Shown here: positions 42,978 through 53,098 of the stretch, one piece after another
Layout of the letters: every line of letters begins with the position of its first letter
Position numbering within the stretch: position 1 is the first letter of the stretch
Assembly (NCBI RefSeq): GCF_003144245.1
Contig: NW_020289975.1
Span: forward strand, 1,879,496-1,943,495
Length of the DNA: 64,000 bases
Origin: Jaminaea rosea
Lineage: Eukaryota; Basidiomycota; Exobasidiomycetes; Microstromatales
Direction of reading: 5' to 3'
Made by a program: the position numbers and the translations under genes
The notes under the pieces: generated by a model
Database searches by the model: none
What the model was told of the DNA's origin: nothing
What the model saw: only the letters and a program-made list of their open reading frames with translations

Positions 42978-45856
42978 TCAATTGAATACCCCTCGATTCT
43001 GCCTCGAATGCGACGACTCCGCGAATCGCAGCACGAAGTTGACCACCGTAGCTGACAGCAACGCCGCACAGAGCAACGAGGGCCCAAGGGCGTCGAAGTA
43101 GACGTTGGAGCTCTCCTTCTTGCGGATCTTCAGAGCGCGCCACATGTACAGGATCCCAGAGTACGCAATGCAGCACAGGGCCACAATGGTGAAGAAGCTG
43201 GCGGCTACCAGACCGTATTTGTCTCCTGGAGTGCTGAAGTTGAGTAGACCAACGGCGAGGGCCGAGAGGAAGACGGAAAATTCGAGCCATTTGAGGAAGG
43301 TGCGCTCGTTGGCAAAGTAGACTTTGGGCTCGATTCGTACCGGTATGGAGACCTTTGTGCCCGTGGGAGCTCGGAAGTTTGTCACATACTCGACGCCTGT
43401 AGGTGGGCCGGAGCCGCGACTTCGGGGCTCTTCCTCGTCGCGACCCATCAGCGCTTGGCGGATGCGTTCGCGCTCTTCGTCTTCCTCCTCGTCGTCATCG
43501 TCGTCGTCGTCGTGGTGGTGCGATGAAGCGGTGCCGTCGCGCGAGTACTTGGAGCGGAAGAGACGCTTGATGTTGGAGGGGGCTAGCTTGCTGAAGTAGT
43601 TCTTATCAAAGGCTGTCGAAGTCGAGAGGATCTCATCGCGTCCTGCGGGCTTGCGATGCGCGTCACGCTGACGCCTCTCTCGCTCAGTGAGCCCTGCAGC
43701 TTGAGCTACACCTGACTGACCCGTGGCTAGCAAGCTACTCGCCGCATTGGCTGCATTGTCCGATCCACCCTCCGCCCTCTGCTTTTCCAACTCTGCCTGC
43801 CTCTTGCGGATGTTGGCCTCTCGCTGCTCTCGAATCTCACGAATACGCGGGTCGTGCGGGGCCAGACCGATATTGGCGGCAAGGTGATCCTCATTTGCCG
43901 CGGCATGCTCGCGCTCGTCGTCGTCTGCGCCTTCGAACTCGTCCTCAGAGACGGGTTCGTGGTATGGCGTGTTGTCGGAAGAGGCTCGAGTAGCTGGGGT
44001 ATCGGGGCGAGACGAGGCGTCTGAAGCATGGGTCGATACAGGACGCTCAATCTGCAGGTTGCGACTTGGAGCCTTGCGAATGTCTGTGTCCATCTGCGGA
44101 AGCCAGAAGGGCACCAAGTCGACCCGGTTGGCGAGGAGAGTAGCGCAGCCGTGGATGAATTTGGAGAATTTGGGCACGGCCTCGACGAGATGGGATGCAA
44201 CGAGCTCGCGCACCCACTCTGGTGGCTCTTGGCCCATCTGCGTCTGCAGTTTGACCTCGAGCACGCCATACGGGAATCGCTCAATGTCCTCGGCGGGCAG
44301 CTGCTCAAAGGGGTAGTCGATGCCGATGTCCATACGACGCCAATTGTCGCCAGCCTTGGCTCGTCCGTCCCAGTTATCTTCACGAACGAGACTAAGCTCA
44401 GTGTCGAGAGAGATGCGTACACGAGCGTCGCCAGGGAGCTGGAATGCTGTGCGGTTGTAGAAGGAGCGCATGACTGGCTGGAGTTGCCGGCTCTGCACGC
44501 TGTATTGCACCTCGTTTGCCAATTGAATCATCGAGTCAATCTCCTTGTCGCTCTTCTTGCCCTTCTTGCGGAGCTCTTCAAACGTCTCGGCCATACGATA
44601 CTCGCCCGTCATGTACTTGTTGACATTCTCCTCCTTGATCGGAAAGCGGGCCTTCACTGACTTCTCACCAGTCCAGTCCTCTCTATGCGTCTTTCGCTCG
44701 ACGAAGATCTGCTTGTTGTTCATACCTCCGTACCAGCGCAGGCGGATAGCTTCGGCGCCCTCGGTCTTCTCGAGACGACCGAGGTAGAGCTCGAGGTCCT
44801 CGTTGTCATAATAGATCGAGGTGATCGCGCTGTCTTCCGGCTGGTACTCCTTGTCCGGATTAAAGACGAGGACGGGCAGATGTTTAAGAATGAAGAGCTT
44901 CAGAGGGACGATGTTGTCTGGGTGAACCCAGTACTTGGTCGTCTGCCTCACAAAGGCTGACTGGGAGCCACCTGCGCTTGCGTCACCTTGGATTGGGTGA
45001 CCACGAGTGCGAACGAGATCGAAGAGCTTCGACAGCTTGACGATGAGCTGATCGTAGTTCTCCTTGTAGAAGGGGCGAGCGCTGAGATAGTGCTGTACAA
45101 ACTCTTTGCGGAGGAGACGGTTGGTCTGCTTGTCGTGCTTCTTGACAATCTTGTGGAAACCCGTGTAGTTGAGCTTGGTGAAGAGGGCGAGGTCGTGGAC
45201 GTCGGCAATGATGACGGCGAGACGCTCCTCAAGCTCCAAGAAGCGCTCCTCGAAGAGCTCGCTGCGCGGATGTGCAAGACGAGAGCAAGGATGGGCGTTC
45301 AATATCAACTCTGCTGTCTCCACCGCGTGGCTCATCACTTACGAGTCTTCCGTGTCGCTGTCGAACTCATCATCCGAGCCGATGTTGTCTGCTGCATGGA
45401 TGTGTCTGCGATTGCCGTTGTTGGTGTGCTGCTGACCGCCATCTGCATCCTGCCCCTCGCCCTCGCTCTGGTGGCCCTGGCTGTGAGCGTCAGTGCCTAG
45501 CGATACGGACGACGAGTGACGCGAAGAGACGAGCAGGTGTACCTCAGACTGGGCTTGCTTGATACGATCGGTGAGCTCTTGGACCTGCGCGTGCGCGAAA
45601 GCAAAGCGAGTTAGTACCATGCTGGCATCACCTGCCGGCATGAATCTCGGCGCCGCACCTTCTGCTTCTGGAAGTCGTAGACCTTGTCGAGCTCCTGGCG
45701 AAGGATTTCCACAAAGTCATCCTCATCCTTGTCACTCCAAACGCCGTTGTTCTTTGCCAGGCGGTTCTTGATCTCCTTCTTAAGCTCAGAGTAGCGAATG
45801 TACTTTGAGCTCCACTCCGAGTAGAGTGACGTCTTGATGGTGCGTCCGAACTTCAT
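42978..45856 (-). CDS. VTC4: Vacuolar transporter chaperone 4, polyphosphate polymerase
   Basis: VTC4 is the catalytic subunit that makes polyphosphate from ATP and passes it into the vacuole. Three exons (45856-45659, 45584-45343, 45261-42978) encode 907 residues; donors are GTGCGG and GTAAGT. The SPX domain starts MKFGRTIKTSLYSEW with SELKKEIKNRL and resumes LNYTGFHKIVKKHDKQ; it senses inositol pyrophosphates. The tunnel polymerase core (about residues 200-520) has YYDNEDLELYLGRLEKTEGA, IRLRWYG, FVERKTHREDWTGEKSVK and PYGVLEVKLQ. A disordered acidic linker with HHHDDDDDDDEEEDEE follows. The C-terminal VTC1-like part (NERTFLKWLEFSVFLSALAV and two more hydrophobic segments) anchors it in the vacuole membrane. 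It is longer than yeast Vtc4 (721) mainly because of linkers. Confidence 0.95.
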
Positions 45857-46408
45857 AGCGAATGATAGGCGGACGGCGACGTGATGGTAGGCACACGCCG
45901 ACAGAGACCGTATATGCTCCCTTCAGCGGCAATTTGTGGGTATCACTACCGGCGAGAGTGATGGTAGAGGCGGCTGGAGATGGAAGGAATGTGAAGAACC
46001 GCACCTGACTGGGCCTCACAGGCTGCGTGAATGCCGTTGGGGGACAGACGGTACCTCGCTGAATAGCAAGCCAACGTGCACGACCCCTCGTCGTGCATGA
46101 AACGGAACGGAGCCTCGGAGAGTTGGGCAATGAGCGATGTGAGAGCGACCGACGCCGAGGTCGAGGTTCGAGGTCGAGTGAGGGCCAAGGGCGGAAGTAG
46201 GCGGTGCTCACAGTTCCGCCCGGGCTGGCTACTCTTGTCTCCGCATTCATTCGATCGCATCTCGACGAAATACAGTTCATTGCGATTGGCCAAACGCCAC
46301 AGAGCAGTCCATGAATAGTCGCTCCCACTTCTTCCTCATCGAGACCGACTTGCCTCATGTCAATCTTGGCCTCATAACCACATCATCTTGAGCTCATCGA
46401 TAGTCGCA
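45857..46408. promoter_or_regulatory. Divergent intergenic region, VTC4 / GCK kinase
   Basis: 552 bp separate the VTC4 and kinase start codons. It holds both promoters by layout. Open frames in it are short. No CACGTG or CACGTT box, the usual Pho4 site of phosphate-controlled VTC genes, caught my eye. Confidence 0.45.
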
Positions 46409-49400
46409 ATGTCGCGCAGGCGTGAGGAGCTGCGCCACTTCGACGGCTTAGCCTTCGCAGGCTTCGATGAGCACGTCGAGGGACATTATGCTTCGACCTC
46501 GCAGCTGAAGCTTGATGGTGTCCCTGGACGAGCGTATGCAGTAGCAAAAGATCACCGACAGCCCTCAATGCCGACCTTTGCCAACTTCAAGTCCACGTCA
46601 TCAGGGCGCATGTCCTCGGACATCGTCTCGACTGCCCCAAGTTCGCCAGCGTCCCTCGACTCCGGGCCAACAGACGAATCGAACTCCACAGCCAATTCTC
46701 CAAACCATCAGCGGCGCCCAGCATCGAATTCATCACTTCGGACTTCGACTGACCTGGAGCACGCAATCGGCTTGTCAGCAGTTGGAGCCAGCAGCTCGTT
46801 CTCAGACTACGCAGGCTCATCAACGAGCTCGCGCCGAAGCTCAAGGGGACAGGTGTCAGCGGCTAGTGACGCTGGTCATCAACCATCTCTTGCCCGTGAA
46901 AAGACGATCAGAGCAAGACACGACGCCCCGTCTACAGCTGCTCGCAGTGGGGTTGCCTCCTCGTCCCGACATCGTAGCGCCTCCGACGCAACGCACCTTA
47001 ATCGCTCTGACCAGCATGGCTTCGTCTCCAAGGCCAACCATCGATCTCTGCCAGTCTATTCCTCAGCTCTCGTTGTTTCTCGTGGCAGTGACGGCCAGGA
47101 GAGGATGCATTTCGCCACCCCGAACCTCGTTGCTCCTAGCCCTTTGCGCAAGGGAGAGCGAGAGATGCTACAGGCGCTGGGACTGGGAGGCATCGAGGAG
47201 GACGACAGTGTAGCCGGTCCTGGATCGAAACCAAACATGGCTCGCTCACTACGCCGCACCAGCACGGATCTGGCCTCGAGCGCTGTGAAGGTCACAACGA
47301 AGAGCGTCCTGGGACTGGCAGCCTTGCGGAGGAAGAGCGCAGAGCCTAGATCGCCGCCATCAGATACGCCGGCACAATCGCCAGGAGCTTCCACCATGCC
47401 TTCCTCGCTGCGGCTGAGATCGCAGTCGTGCGATCAGCTCCTTACTTTCACTCCTCCAAAAACACCGCCCAGTAAACATTCAACGTTCGGCTCGGCAGTG
47501 TCCCTGCGCCAACATTCTACATCTTCTTCGCAATCGATCACTGAGGAAGGCTTGCTCACCGACTCTCTTTACGGCACACCTCCACGAACGCCGCCGCGAA
47601 CGCCACCGCGAACTCTCCTTCGTGACCTGAAGAAGTCGCCAGGGCGCTCCAGCCGCGACCTAAGCCATTCGCGGCGGTCTAGCCAATCAGCGACGGATCT
47701 GCCTACGATCGGTGAGACGAGCCAGGCCACATGTTCGCTGTCCCAGGAGTCCGGAGAGCCTACTTCTCCGACTGAGCATGTAGTCAATCTCAGCAGTAGG
47801 CTGTTTCGCCGGCGAGCAGCCACGCAAGCCGGTCCTGAAGCTCTTGCTGCGTGGCAGAAACTGCCAAGGAGAGGCAATTCACAGACAGAATCTGCTCCTG
47901 CTTCGCCGACTCGGCCATCATTGAAGTCGGCATGGAGCGAAGCAGCAGCTGGCGCGGCGTCTCGAGCAGTCCTCAAGCTCCAGCCAGCTCCTCTTCGCCA
48001 CTCACGCCGCACCTCGCAGGAGAAAGGCCTGGGGTTGACAAATCTGTCGAGACGGCCGTCACAAGATGCACCGATGGCACTGCCTTACGCCGCCGTCGTT
48101 ACATCCGCTCCTTCCAATGCAGCCGACGGACCAGGATCAGCACCCTTCGCAGGCGGGCATGGCGGCGGGGCTGGTAGCGGTGGTGGAGGCGGAGGCGGGC
48201 GAGATCAATCCCGCAAAGCACATGGCGCTGGCAATACTAGTGGCGCGGGCGCTGGAGCAGGCGGAGGTGGTCGCAATCCAGGCGGCGGAGGAGGAGGGGG
48301 TGGACGTGGTCCTCCTCGAAATGGTGGCGGCGAAACTTCCGTAACCAGCTTGTTCAAGAAACTCGAGCTTGTCGGACGCGGCGCATACGGAGCAGTGTAC
48401 CGCGGTGTCCACCTCGCGAGCGGGTCGGCTGTCGCTCTCAAAGTGGTCAACCTCGACACGCCCGACGATGATGTGAGCGATATACAGCGGGAGGTCGCGC
48501 TGCTCAGTCAGCTGCGGGAGGCGGAGCAGAAAAACGTCGTGCGCTACTGGGGTTGCTGGCTGAAGGGCCCTGAACTCTGGATAGTCATGGACTACGCAGA
48601 AGGAGGAAGCGTGCGCACATTGATGCGTACGGGCCCCATTGCGGAGCAGTACGCCGTCATTATCGTGCGCGAGACTCTCGTGGCGCTCAGCTATCTGCAC
48701 AAGGCCGGCGTTATCCATCGCGACATCAAGGCTGCGAACATTCTGCTCACCAACCAGGGCAAGATTCTCCTCTGCGACTTCGGCGTTGCGGCCTCGCTCG
48801 TTTCCACCGCAGCGAAGAGGACAACCTTTGTGGGTACGCCCTACTGGATGGCCCCCGAAGTAATCACGACGGGCAAGTCGTACGATCAGTCTGCCGATAT
48901 CTGGAGTCTGGGCATTACAATCTACGAGATGGTGACCGGCAACCCGCCCCTCGCGGACCAGGAGCAGATGCGCGCCATCATGCTCATCCCCAAGAACAAG
49001 CCCCCACGTCTGCCTACGGACAAGGACTTCTCGCCTCCCATGCGAGACTTTGTGTCTAGCTGTTTGAACGAAGAGGCGAAAGAACGCCCCAGTGCCGATG
49101 AGCTGAGCAAGGCCAAGTGGATCAAGGGGAGCGCAAAGACCAGTACGGCGTTGCTCAAGGATTTGATCGCGGCTTATACCGCTTGGACCAAAGCGGGCGG
49201 GATGCGAATGAGCTTGCTGGGAGCCGAGGTAGACGGAGCTGCTGGACGTGATTCGTTTGCACTGGAAGAAGGCCTGGATGGGGATGCCGAGTGGCATTTT
49301 GATCAGCGAGATACAATTGACGGTTCGGGGCTGACCGCTCCCACCCGTGATCATCCGCTGATGCGGCTCTTTCAGCCGGAGGGGCAGCAGGATGATGAGG

Positions 49401-50896
49401 AGCAGAGTGGGGGGATCCAGAGCACGCTGGCCAAGCTTGACGCTGCGCAGATTCGACCGGCGCCGCCGCCGCCAGTTCAAGCGGCCGTCCCTGAAGACGA
49501 CGATGAGGAGCTCGCGCCGCCACCACCGATCCCAGGTGCAGCCCAAGACGTGCAGCGCCCATCGACACCCACGAACACCAATGCCAGCACCGAGAGCAAA
49601 CCCAGCTTCGCCGGCACAGGTGCAATGCCTTTTCGCTTCGGCACGCCCACGGCTACCGTCGCCGCCCCACGCCGCAACGACTCGCCTTCCAAGGTCACCC
49701 CCCGCGCTCTGCCTCCTCGCAATCAGTCTGCCTCGTCTTCTCCGGCCGGTGCAGAGGCAATTTCCCTGCCTCCATCGCGTAGCCCAGCGGCTGGGATGAG
49801 GGGCGAGGCTGAAGCCATGCCGCAGGCTGCTCCTCCCATTTCAGGCGGTGCTCTATTTGGTGCAGCGCAACTTTCCAGCTCGCCAGTCGAGCGCCATCAC
49901 CAGCCTCAGCCGCACTCCCGCCAACACTCCCGCCAACAGAGTACCACCTCCGCGACATCTGGGCAGAGCGGAGGGCGATACCATCAACGTCAGCCGTCGG
50001 GTCCACCTTCGCCTCTTGCCGGCAGCAGTCATGGTCACGGGTATGGCAGCATCGGCGGCGACCTCCCTCGGCCCTGGATGACGGGCAACGGACGATCGCG
50101 AGGCGGTAGCAGTGGGTCGCAAAGCAGCGATCAAGGCTATGGTGGCAGCGCTCCCTTTTCGGCCATACCTTCCACTGCGAGCGCAATCAGCAATGGCGGC
50201 ATCAACGCCCCAACTTCAGCCCCCGCAGGTCCTGGCGGTGCCAATGTCTCTCCCAGCGTCTGGCATCCAGCTCAACCTTCCCTGCTCGGTCCAAGAGCGC
50301 GCAGCGGTAGTCGCTCACGAGCAGGTCCTGGAGCAGAGATGGGAATGATGATGATGCCACCGCCCATCCCACCTCCCTCTGCTGGGATGAACCCCTCCTT
50401 CTCCGCTTCGTCAACGGGCAGCAACAACGCTCCTCGCAGCACGGCTCGCGACCAGCTTGCCCGCTTGCAGCCTAGTGCTAGTGGTGGCTTCCTGGCTGCA
50501 GAAACGAATGCGGAGCTCTTGCCACCTTCACCGACCACGCCTGGCGCTGGTTTCGGAGGGAGGACGCGCAATGGCAGCACGTCAATGGCCCGACCTTCGC
50601 CACTGGGCACTGCCTCGCACCACCAAAGAAGGCAGCATGGCGGGTCTGATCCCACACTGGCCACGTCCGCGTCTCTGCGTCCGGCTGCACCTCCGTCGGT
50701 GGATTCTGACAGTGGCAGCGCAGGCGGAGCTGCCAATGGCGTTCTGGCCGCATCGCCGCTCGTGACCGCAGCTGCGCCCCAACCTTTGGATCTGTGGGCG
50801 CTGCATGGGAAGGACGATGTCCATGCTCATCTGGAGCGGACAGTAGATGATCTGGCGAGATGGTTGGACGCTCTCGCTGGGAGCTTGGCGACGTGA
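46409..50896 (+). CDS. Ste20/germinal-centre-type kinase, Kic1/Nak1-like
   Basis: A single exon from ATG 46409 encodes 1,495 residues. The kinase domain is at about residues 643-905: GRGAYGAVYRGVH (glycine loop), VALKVVNLD (ATP lysine), HRDIKAANILL (catalytic loop), CDFGVAA, FVGTPYWMAPEV and DIWSLGITIYEMVTGNPP. The GTPYWMAPEV activation segment and the C-terminal KWIKGSAKTSTALLKDLI fit GCK kinases of the Kic1/Nak1 group, which act upstream of the NDR kinase in polarity and septation networks. The N-terminal 640 residues are Ser-rich, carry a TPPR triple repeat near residue 390 and end in a Gly-rich stretch before the kinase. The ~590-residue C-terminal tail is Pro/Ser-rich. Orthology to Kic1/Nak1 is inferred. 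Confidence 0.88.
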   Translation: MSRRREELRHFDGLAFAGFDEHVEGHYASTSQLKLDGVPGRAYAVAKDHRQPSMPTFANFKSTSSGRMSSDIVSTAPSSPASLDSGPTDESNSTANSPNHQRRPASNSSLRTSTDLEHAIGLSAVGASSSFSDYAGSSTSSRRSSRGQVSAASDAGHQPSLAREKTIRARHDAPSTAARSGVASSSRHRSASDATHLNRSDQHGFVSKANHRSLPVYSSALVVSRGSDGQERMHFATPNLVAPSPLRKGEREMLQALGLGGIEEDDSVAGPGSKPNMARSLRRTSTDLASSAVKVTTKSVLGLAALRRKSAEPRSPPSDTPAQSPGASTMPSSLRLRSQSCDQLLTFTPPKTPPSKHSTFGSAVSLRQHSTSSSQSITEEGLLTDSLYGTPPRTPPRTPPRTLLRDLKKSPGRSSRDLSHSRRSSQSATDLPTIGETSQATCSLSQESGEPTSPTEHVVNLSSRLFRRRAATQAGPEALAAWQKLPRRGNSQTESAPASPTRPSLKSAWSEAAAGAASRAVLKLQPAPLRHSRRTSQEKGLGLTNLSRRPSQDAPMALPYAAVVTSAPSNAADGPGSAPFAGGHGGGAGSGGGGGGGRDQSRKAHGAGNTSGAGAGAGGGGRNPGGGGGGGGRGPPRNGGGETSVTSLFKKLELVGRGAYGAVYRGVHLASGSAVALKVVNLDTPDDDVSDIQREVALLSQLREAEQKNVVRYWGCWLKGPELWIVMDYAEGGSVRTLMRTGPIAEQYAVIIVRETLVALSYLHKAGVIHRDIKAANILLTNQGKILLCDFGVAASLVSTAAKRTTFVGTPYWMAPEVITTGKSYDQSADIWSLGITIYEMVTGNPPLADQEQMRAIMLIPKNKPPRLPTDKDFSPPMRDFVSSCLNEEAKERPSADELSKAKWIKGSAKTSTALLKDLIAAYTAWTKAGGMRMSLLGAEVDGAAGRDSFALEEGLDGDAEWHFDQRDTIDGSGLTAPTRDHPLMRLFQPEGQQDDEEQSGGIQSTLAKLDAAQIRPAPPPPVQAAVPEDDDEELAPPPPIPGAAQDVQRPSTPTNTNASTESKPSFAGTGAMPFRFGTPTATVAAPRRNDSPSKVTPRALPPRNQSASSSPAGAEAISLPPSRSPAAGMRGEAEAMPQAAPPISGGALFGAAQLSSSPVERHHQPQPHSRQHSRQQSTTSATSGQSGGRYHQRQPSGPPSPLAGSSHGHGYGSIGGDLPRPWMTGNGRSRGGSSGSQSSDQGYGGSAPFSAIPSTASAISNGGINAPTSAPAGPGGANVSPSVWHPAQPSLLGPRARSGSRSRAGPGAEMGMMMMPPPIPPPSAGMNPSFSASSTGSNNAPRSTARDQLARLQPSASGGFLAAETNAELLPPSPTTPGAGFGGRTRNGSTSMARPSPLGTASHHQRRQHGGSDPTLATSASLRPAAPPSVDSDSGSAGGAANGVLAASPLVTAAAPQPLDLWALHGKDDVHAHLERTVDDLARWLDALAGSLAT

Positions 50897-51167
50897 TCAT
50901 GATGCGCGGCATTTGTTGGCTGCTCTCGTCCCTCCCTTCTCGTGCCCGTGGCGAGTTCCGTTCTGCCTGATTGCCCCTCAACTCTGTAAGCTAGTCATGA
51001 TCCCTCAGCCCTTCAATGAAGACTCATCAGCATGGCGCTTCGCCTGACTCAGCGACAGGTGGCCGTCGGGACGACGAGCAAGGAGAATGTGCAGGGAATA
51101 GCGAATTGGTCGATACAAGTACAAGGTTGGTGGATGGATGAGCGAGCTTAGCCTTCGTCGCCAAGAC

Positions 51168-51833
51168 TCAAGCAGCCCGAATCCCCAATCTCTCCTGATC
51201 CTCTCCCATCAGCCTGCCAGTGACCTTGACAGCGTACATGCCCGGTACTCTCTTCTCTGTGAGCGCGAAAGGTAGACGGACGAGGAGAGCTGATTAGCTG
51301 TGAAGTGAGGCAGAAGTTATGGCGATCCGCGATCTCACCAATTCGCTGCCACTTGGCGACCCAGCTCTCCTCCGGCTTCGTCATGGCGATCATGCCGTCA
51401 AATACTGCCGTGGTACATTGAGCTACACGGCGGCCGTCTGCTTGCATCTGTGTGGGTGCAGCGAGGAGGAGCCGGAGGTGGGAAGAGCAAAGTGATTAGT
51501 CGCAGGCAAGAGGACACAGGCCGCGGGGTCAGGAAGACGCCGGAGGGACTCACGTCCAGTCTATCACCGCAATTGGGGCAGCCATGTGTGACGAATTCTC
51601 TTGCACTCTGGACGAATTGACAGCCTAGGCAGGCTCGCCTGGACAGAGTAGGGGAGAAGGGAGGATGGAGGTTAGACGTCGGACGAGACTTGGCTCCGGG
51701 GCTGCAGGCGATCTGCCTCACCATTGTTTCTGACGAGGAGCGAAGGAAAAAGAAGTTGTTGCGATCAGTCTATGCTCATAGGCAGCGTAACATGCTCTAT
51801 CATCACCACTCTCACCTTCTCTCCACGAGCCAT
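51168..51833 (-). CDS. SPT4: Transcription elongation factor SPT4, with an apparent 8-nt microexon
   Basis: Spt4 with Spt5 forms DSIF, the Pol II processivity clamp. Five exons encode 102 residues: 51833-51816, 51729-51722 (8 nt, AAACAATG), 51638-51554, 51447-51339 and 51256-51168. The product starts MARGEKKQWRACLGC, with zinc ligands CLGC and CPNC, then FDGMIAMTKPEESWVAKWQR and PGMYAVKVTGRLMGE, as in Spt4 (102 residues in yeast). Intron 2 (51721-51639) has GTGAGG, a CTAAC branch and CCAG, so it looks real, and joining exon 1 directly to exon 3 breaks the frame. The alternative is translation from ATG 51724 through intron 2, which would add about 30 residues absent from Spt4 family members. 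Confidence 0.88.
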
Positions 51834-52026
51834 GAGCGGCAATTGGGGGATTGGTAGAGCGGAGAGAGGCGTTGCAGCCTCGACGTCGTTCGGATGCAGC
51901 CCGTCCCACTGGGCTCCGTTCCGAGGGCACGAGACCAACTCCAAGGCACACCGCCCACCGTCCAACTTCGACCCTAGAGAACAACACCTCCTCAGCTCAC
52001 ACAGCCCTACCTAGACGCCCGTTACC
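51834..52026. promoter_or_regulatory. Shared divergent promoter region, SPT4 / GNA1
   Basis: 193 bp separate the start codons. No TATA box is visible. The arrangement is inferred from layout. Confidence 0.5.
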
Positions 52027-52640
52027 ATGCCCTTTACAGCGGACAAAGACCTCAAGCTAGCCTTCACACCGAACCTCATCCCAGCCAAGGTTCACTCGGC
52101 CTTGCCTGAAGACCTTCACCTCCGACCCCTCGCCCAAGACGACTACTCACGAGGCCACCTTGACGTGCTGCGCGTCCTCACTTCGGCACCAGATGTCGGC
52201 TCATCAGCATGGTCAGAGCGCTTCGATCTCATGGCCTCACATCCTGACCACTACTATCCTATCGTCATCGTCTCCAAGTCCACCGACCGCGTCGTTGCCC
52301 TTGGAACGCTTTTCGTCGAGTTCAAGTTCCTGCGCGGCAATGCAAAGGCGGGTCACATCGAGGACATCGCAGTGAGCAAGGAAGCGCAGGGCAAGGGACT
52401 AGGCAAGAGGGTCATTGAGGCTTTGACGGGGGTGAGCGAGGGACTGGGATGCTACAAGACGTTCTTGGATTGTAGTGAGGAGAACAAGGGCTTCTATGAG
52501 AGGTGTGGATACGAGTTCAAGGGGGTGCAGATGGTGAGTGCCGGCGTTCAGGAGGTGCTTTCTGTCGGGCATAAAGCTGACAACAGAGCTCCGCTCTCCG
52601 ATTCGTCTGCAAACAGTCAAAGTACGCTCCCTCCAGCTGA
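52027..52640 (+). CDS. GNA1: Glucosamine-6-phosphate N-acetyltransferase
   Basis: GNA1 transfers acetyl from acetyl-CoA to glucosamine-6-phosphate in the cytosolic route to UDP-GlcNAc for chitin and glycans. Exon 1 (52027-52533) and exon 2 (52617-52640) encode 176 residues. The GNAT fold shows GTLFVEFKFLRGNAKAGHIE, then EDIAVSKEAQGKGLGKRVIE with the QGKGLG acetyl-CoA loop, KTFLDCSEENKGFYERCGYE and FKGVQMSKYAPSS. The last seven residues come from a tiny exon. An upstream in-frame AG at 52585-52586 would insert ten residues but lies only a few bases from the CTGAC branch site, so the later acceptor is preferred. VQMSKY matches the VQMAKY-type end of homologues. Confidence 0.93.
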
Positions 52641-53098
52641 GAAGACGGATAGAGCAATGCGAACAAAGTCATGCAAACGCAAAGGCGCCGAGTGACTCGT
52701 GTGAGAGAGATGGCGGGGCTGCAGATGCTGCGGTGTTAAGACAAAAGGTTGCGGTGATGAGCATCGTTGCCGCCTCACTGATCTTCAAGCCACTTGGAAT
52801 TGTACTACTTGCAAAGCTTGTTCTCTGTGGGCACTCCCCCATGACTAGCGCGTCCCCCTCGGCGACTTTTCACGGGCGTCACGCCTCCACACTTTGCCTC
52901 AATTGCCGCTTTCTTTGCCATCGAACCAACACCCCAACTCATCCCCGCAATCGAACGCTCAGTCGGCGTGTGAGAAAGAAAGCGCCACTAGCGCACGACA
53001 GTCACCTCTTCGACGTGGAAAGTAGCCCCTTAATTACACATATAGCCACAGAGCAGCAACGGAACTTCTTCTCGTTCTCCCCACCTCAGTTCGCCACC
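52641..53098. other. Intergenic region, lipase promoter
   Basis: 458 bp lie between GNA1 and the lipase gene, on the same strand. The lipase reading frame stays open back to 52538, across the GNA1 end, but this is chance; the leader before 53099 ends in GCCACC. No other feature is seen. Confidence 0.5.

Noticed and set aside
48137-49546. 469-codon minus-strand open frame opposite the GCK kinase
   Set aside because: It is the antisense shadow of a conserved kinase domain in GC-rich DNA; its translation has no recognisable motif.
52538-53098. Upstream extension of the lipase frame
   Set aside because: It overlaps the GNA1 3' end and lacks conserved sequence; ATG 53099 has a strong GCCACC context.
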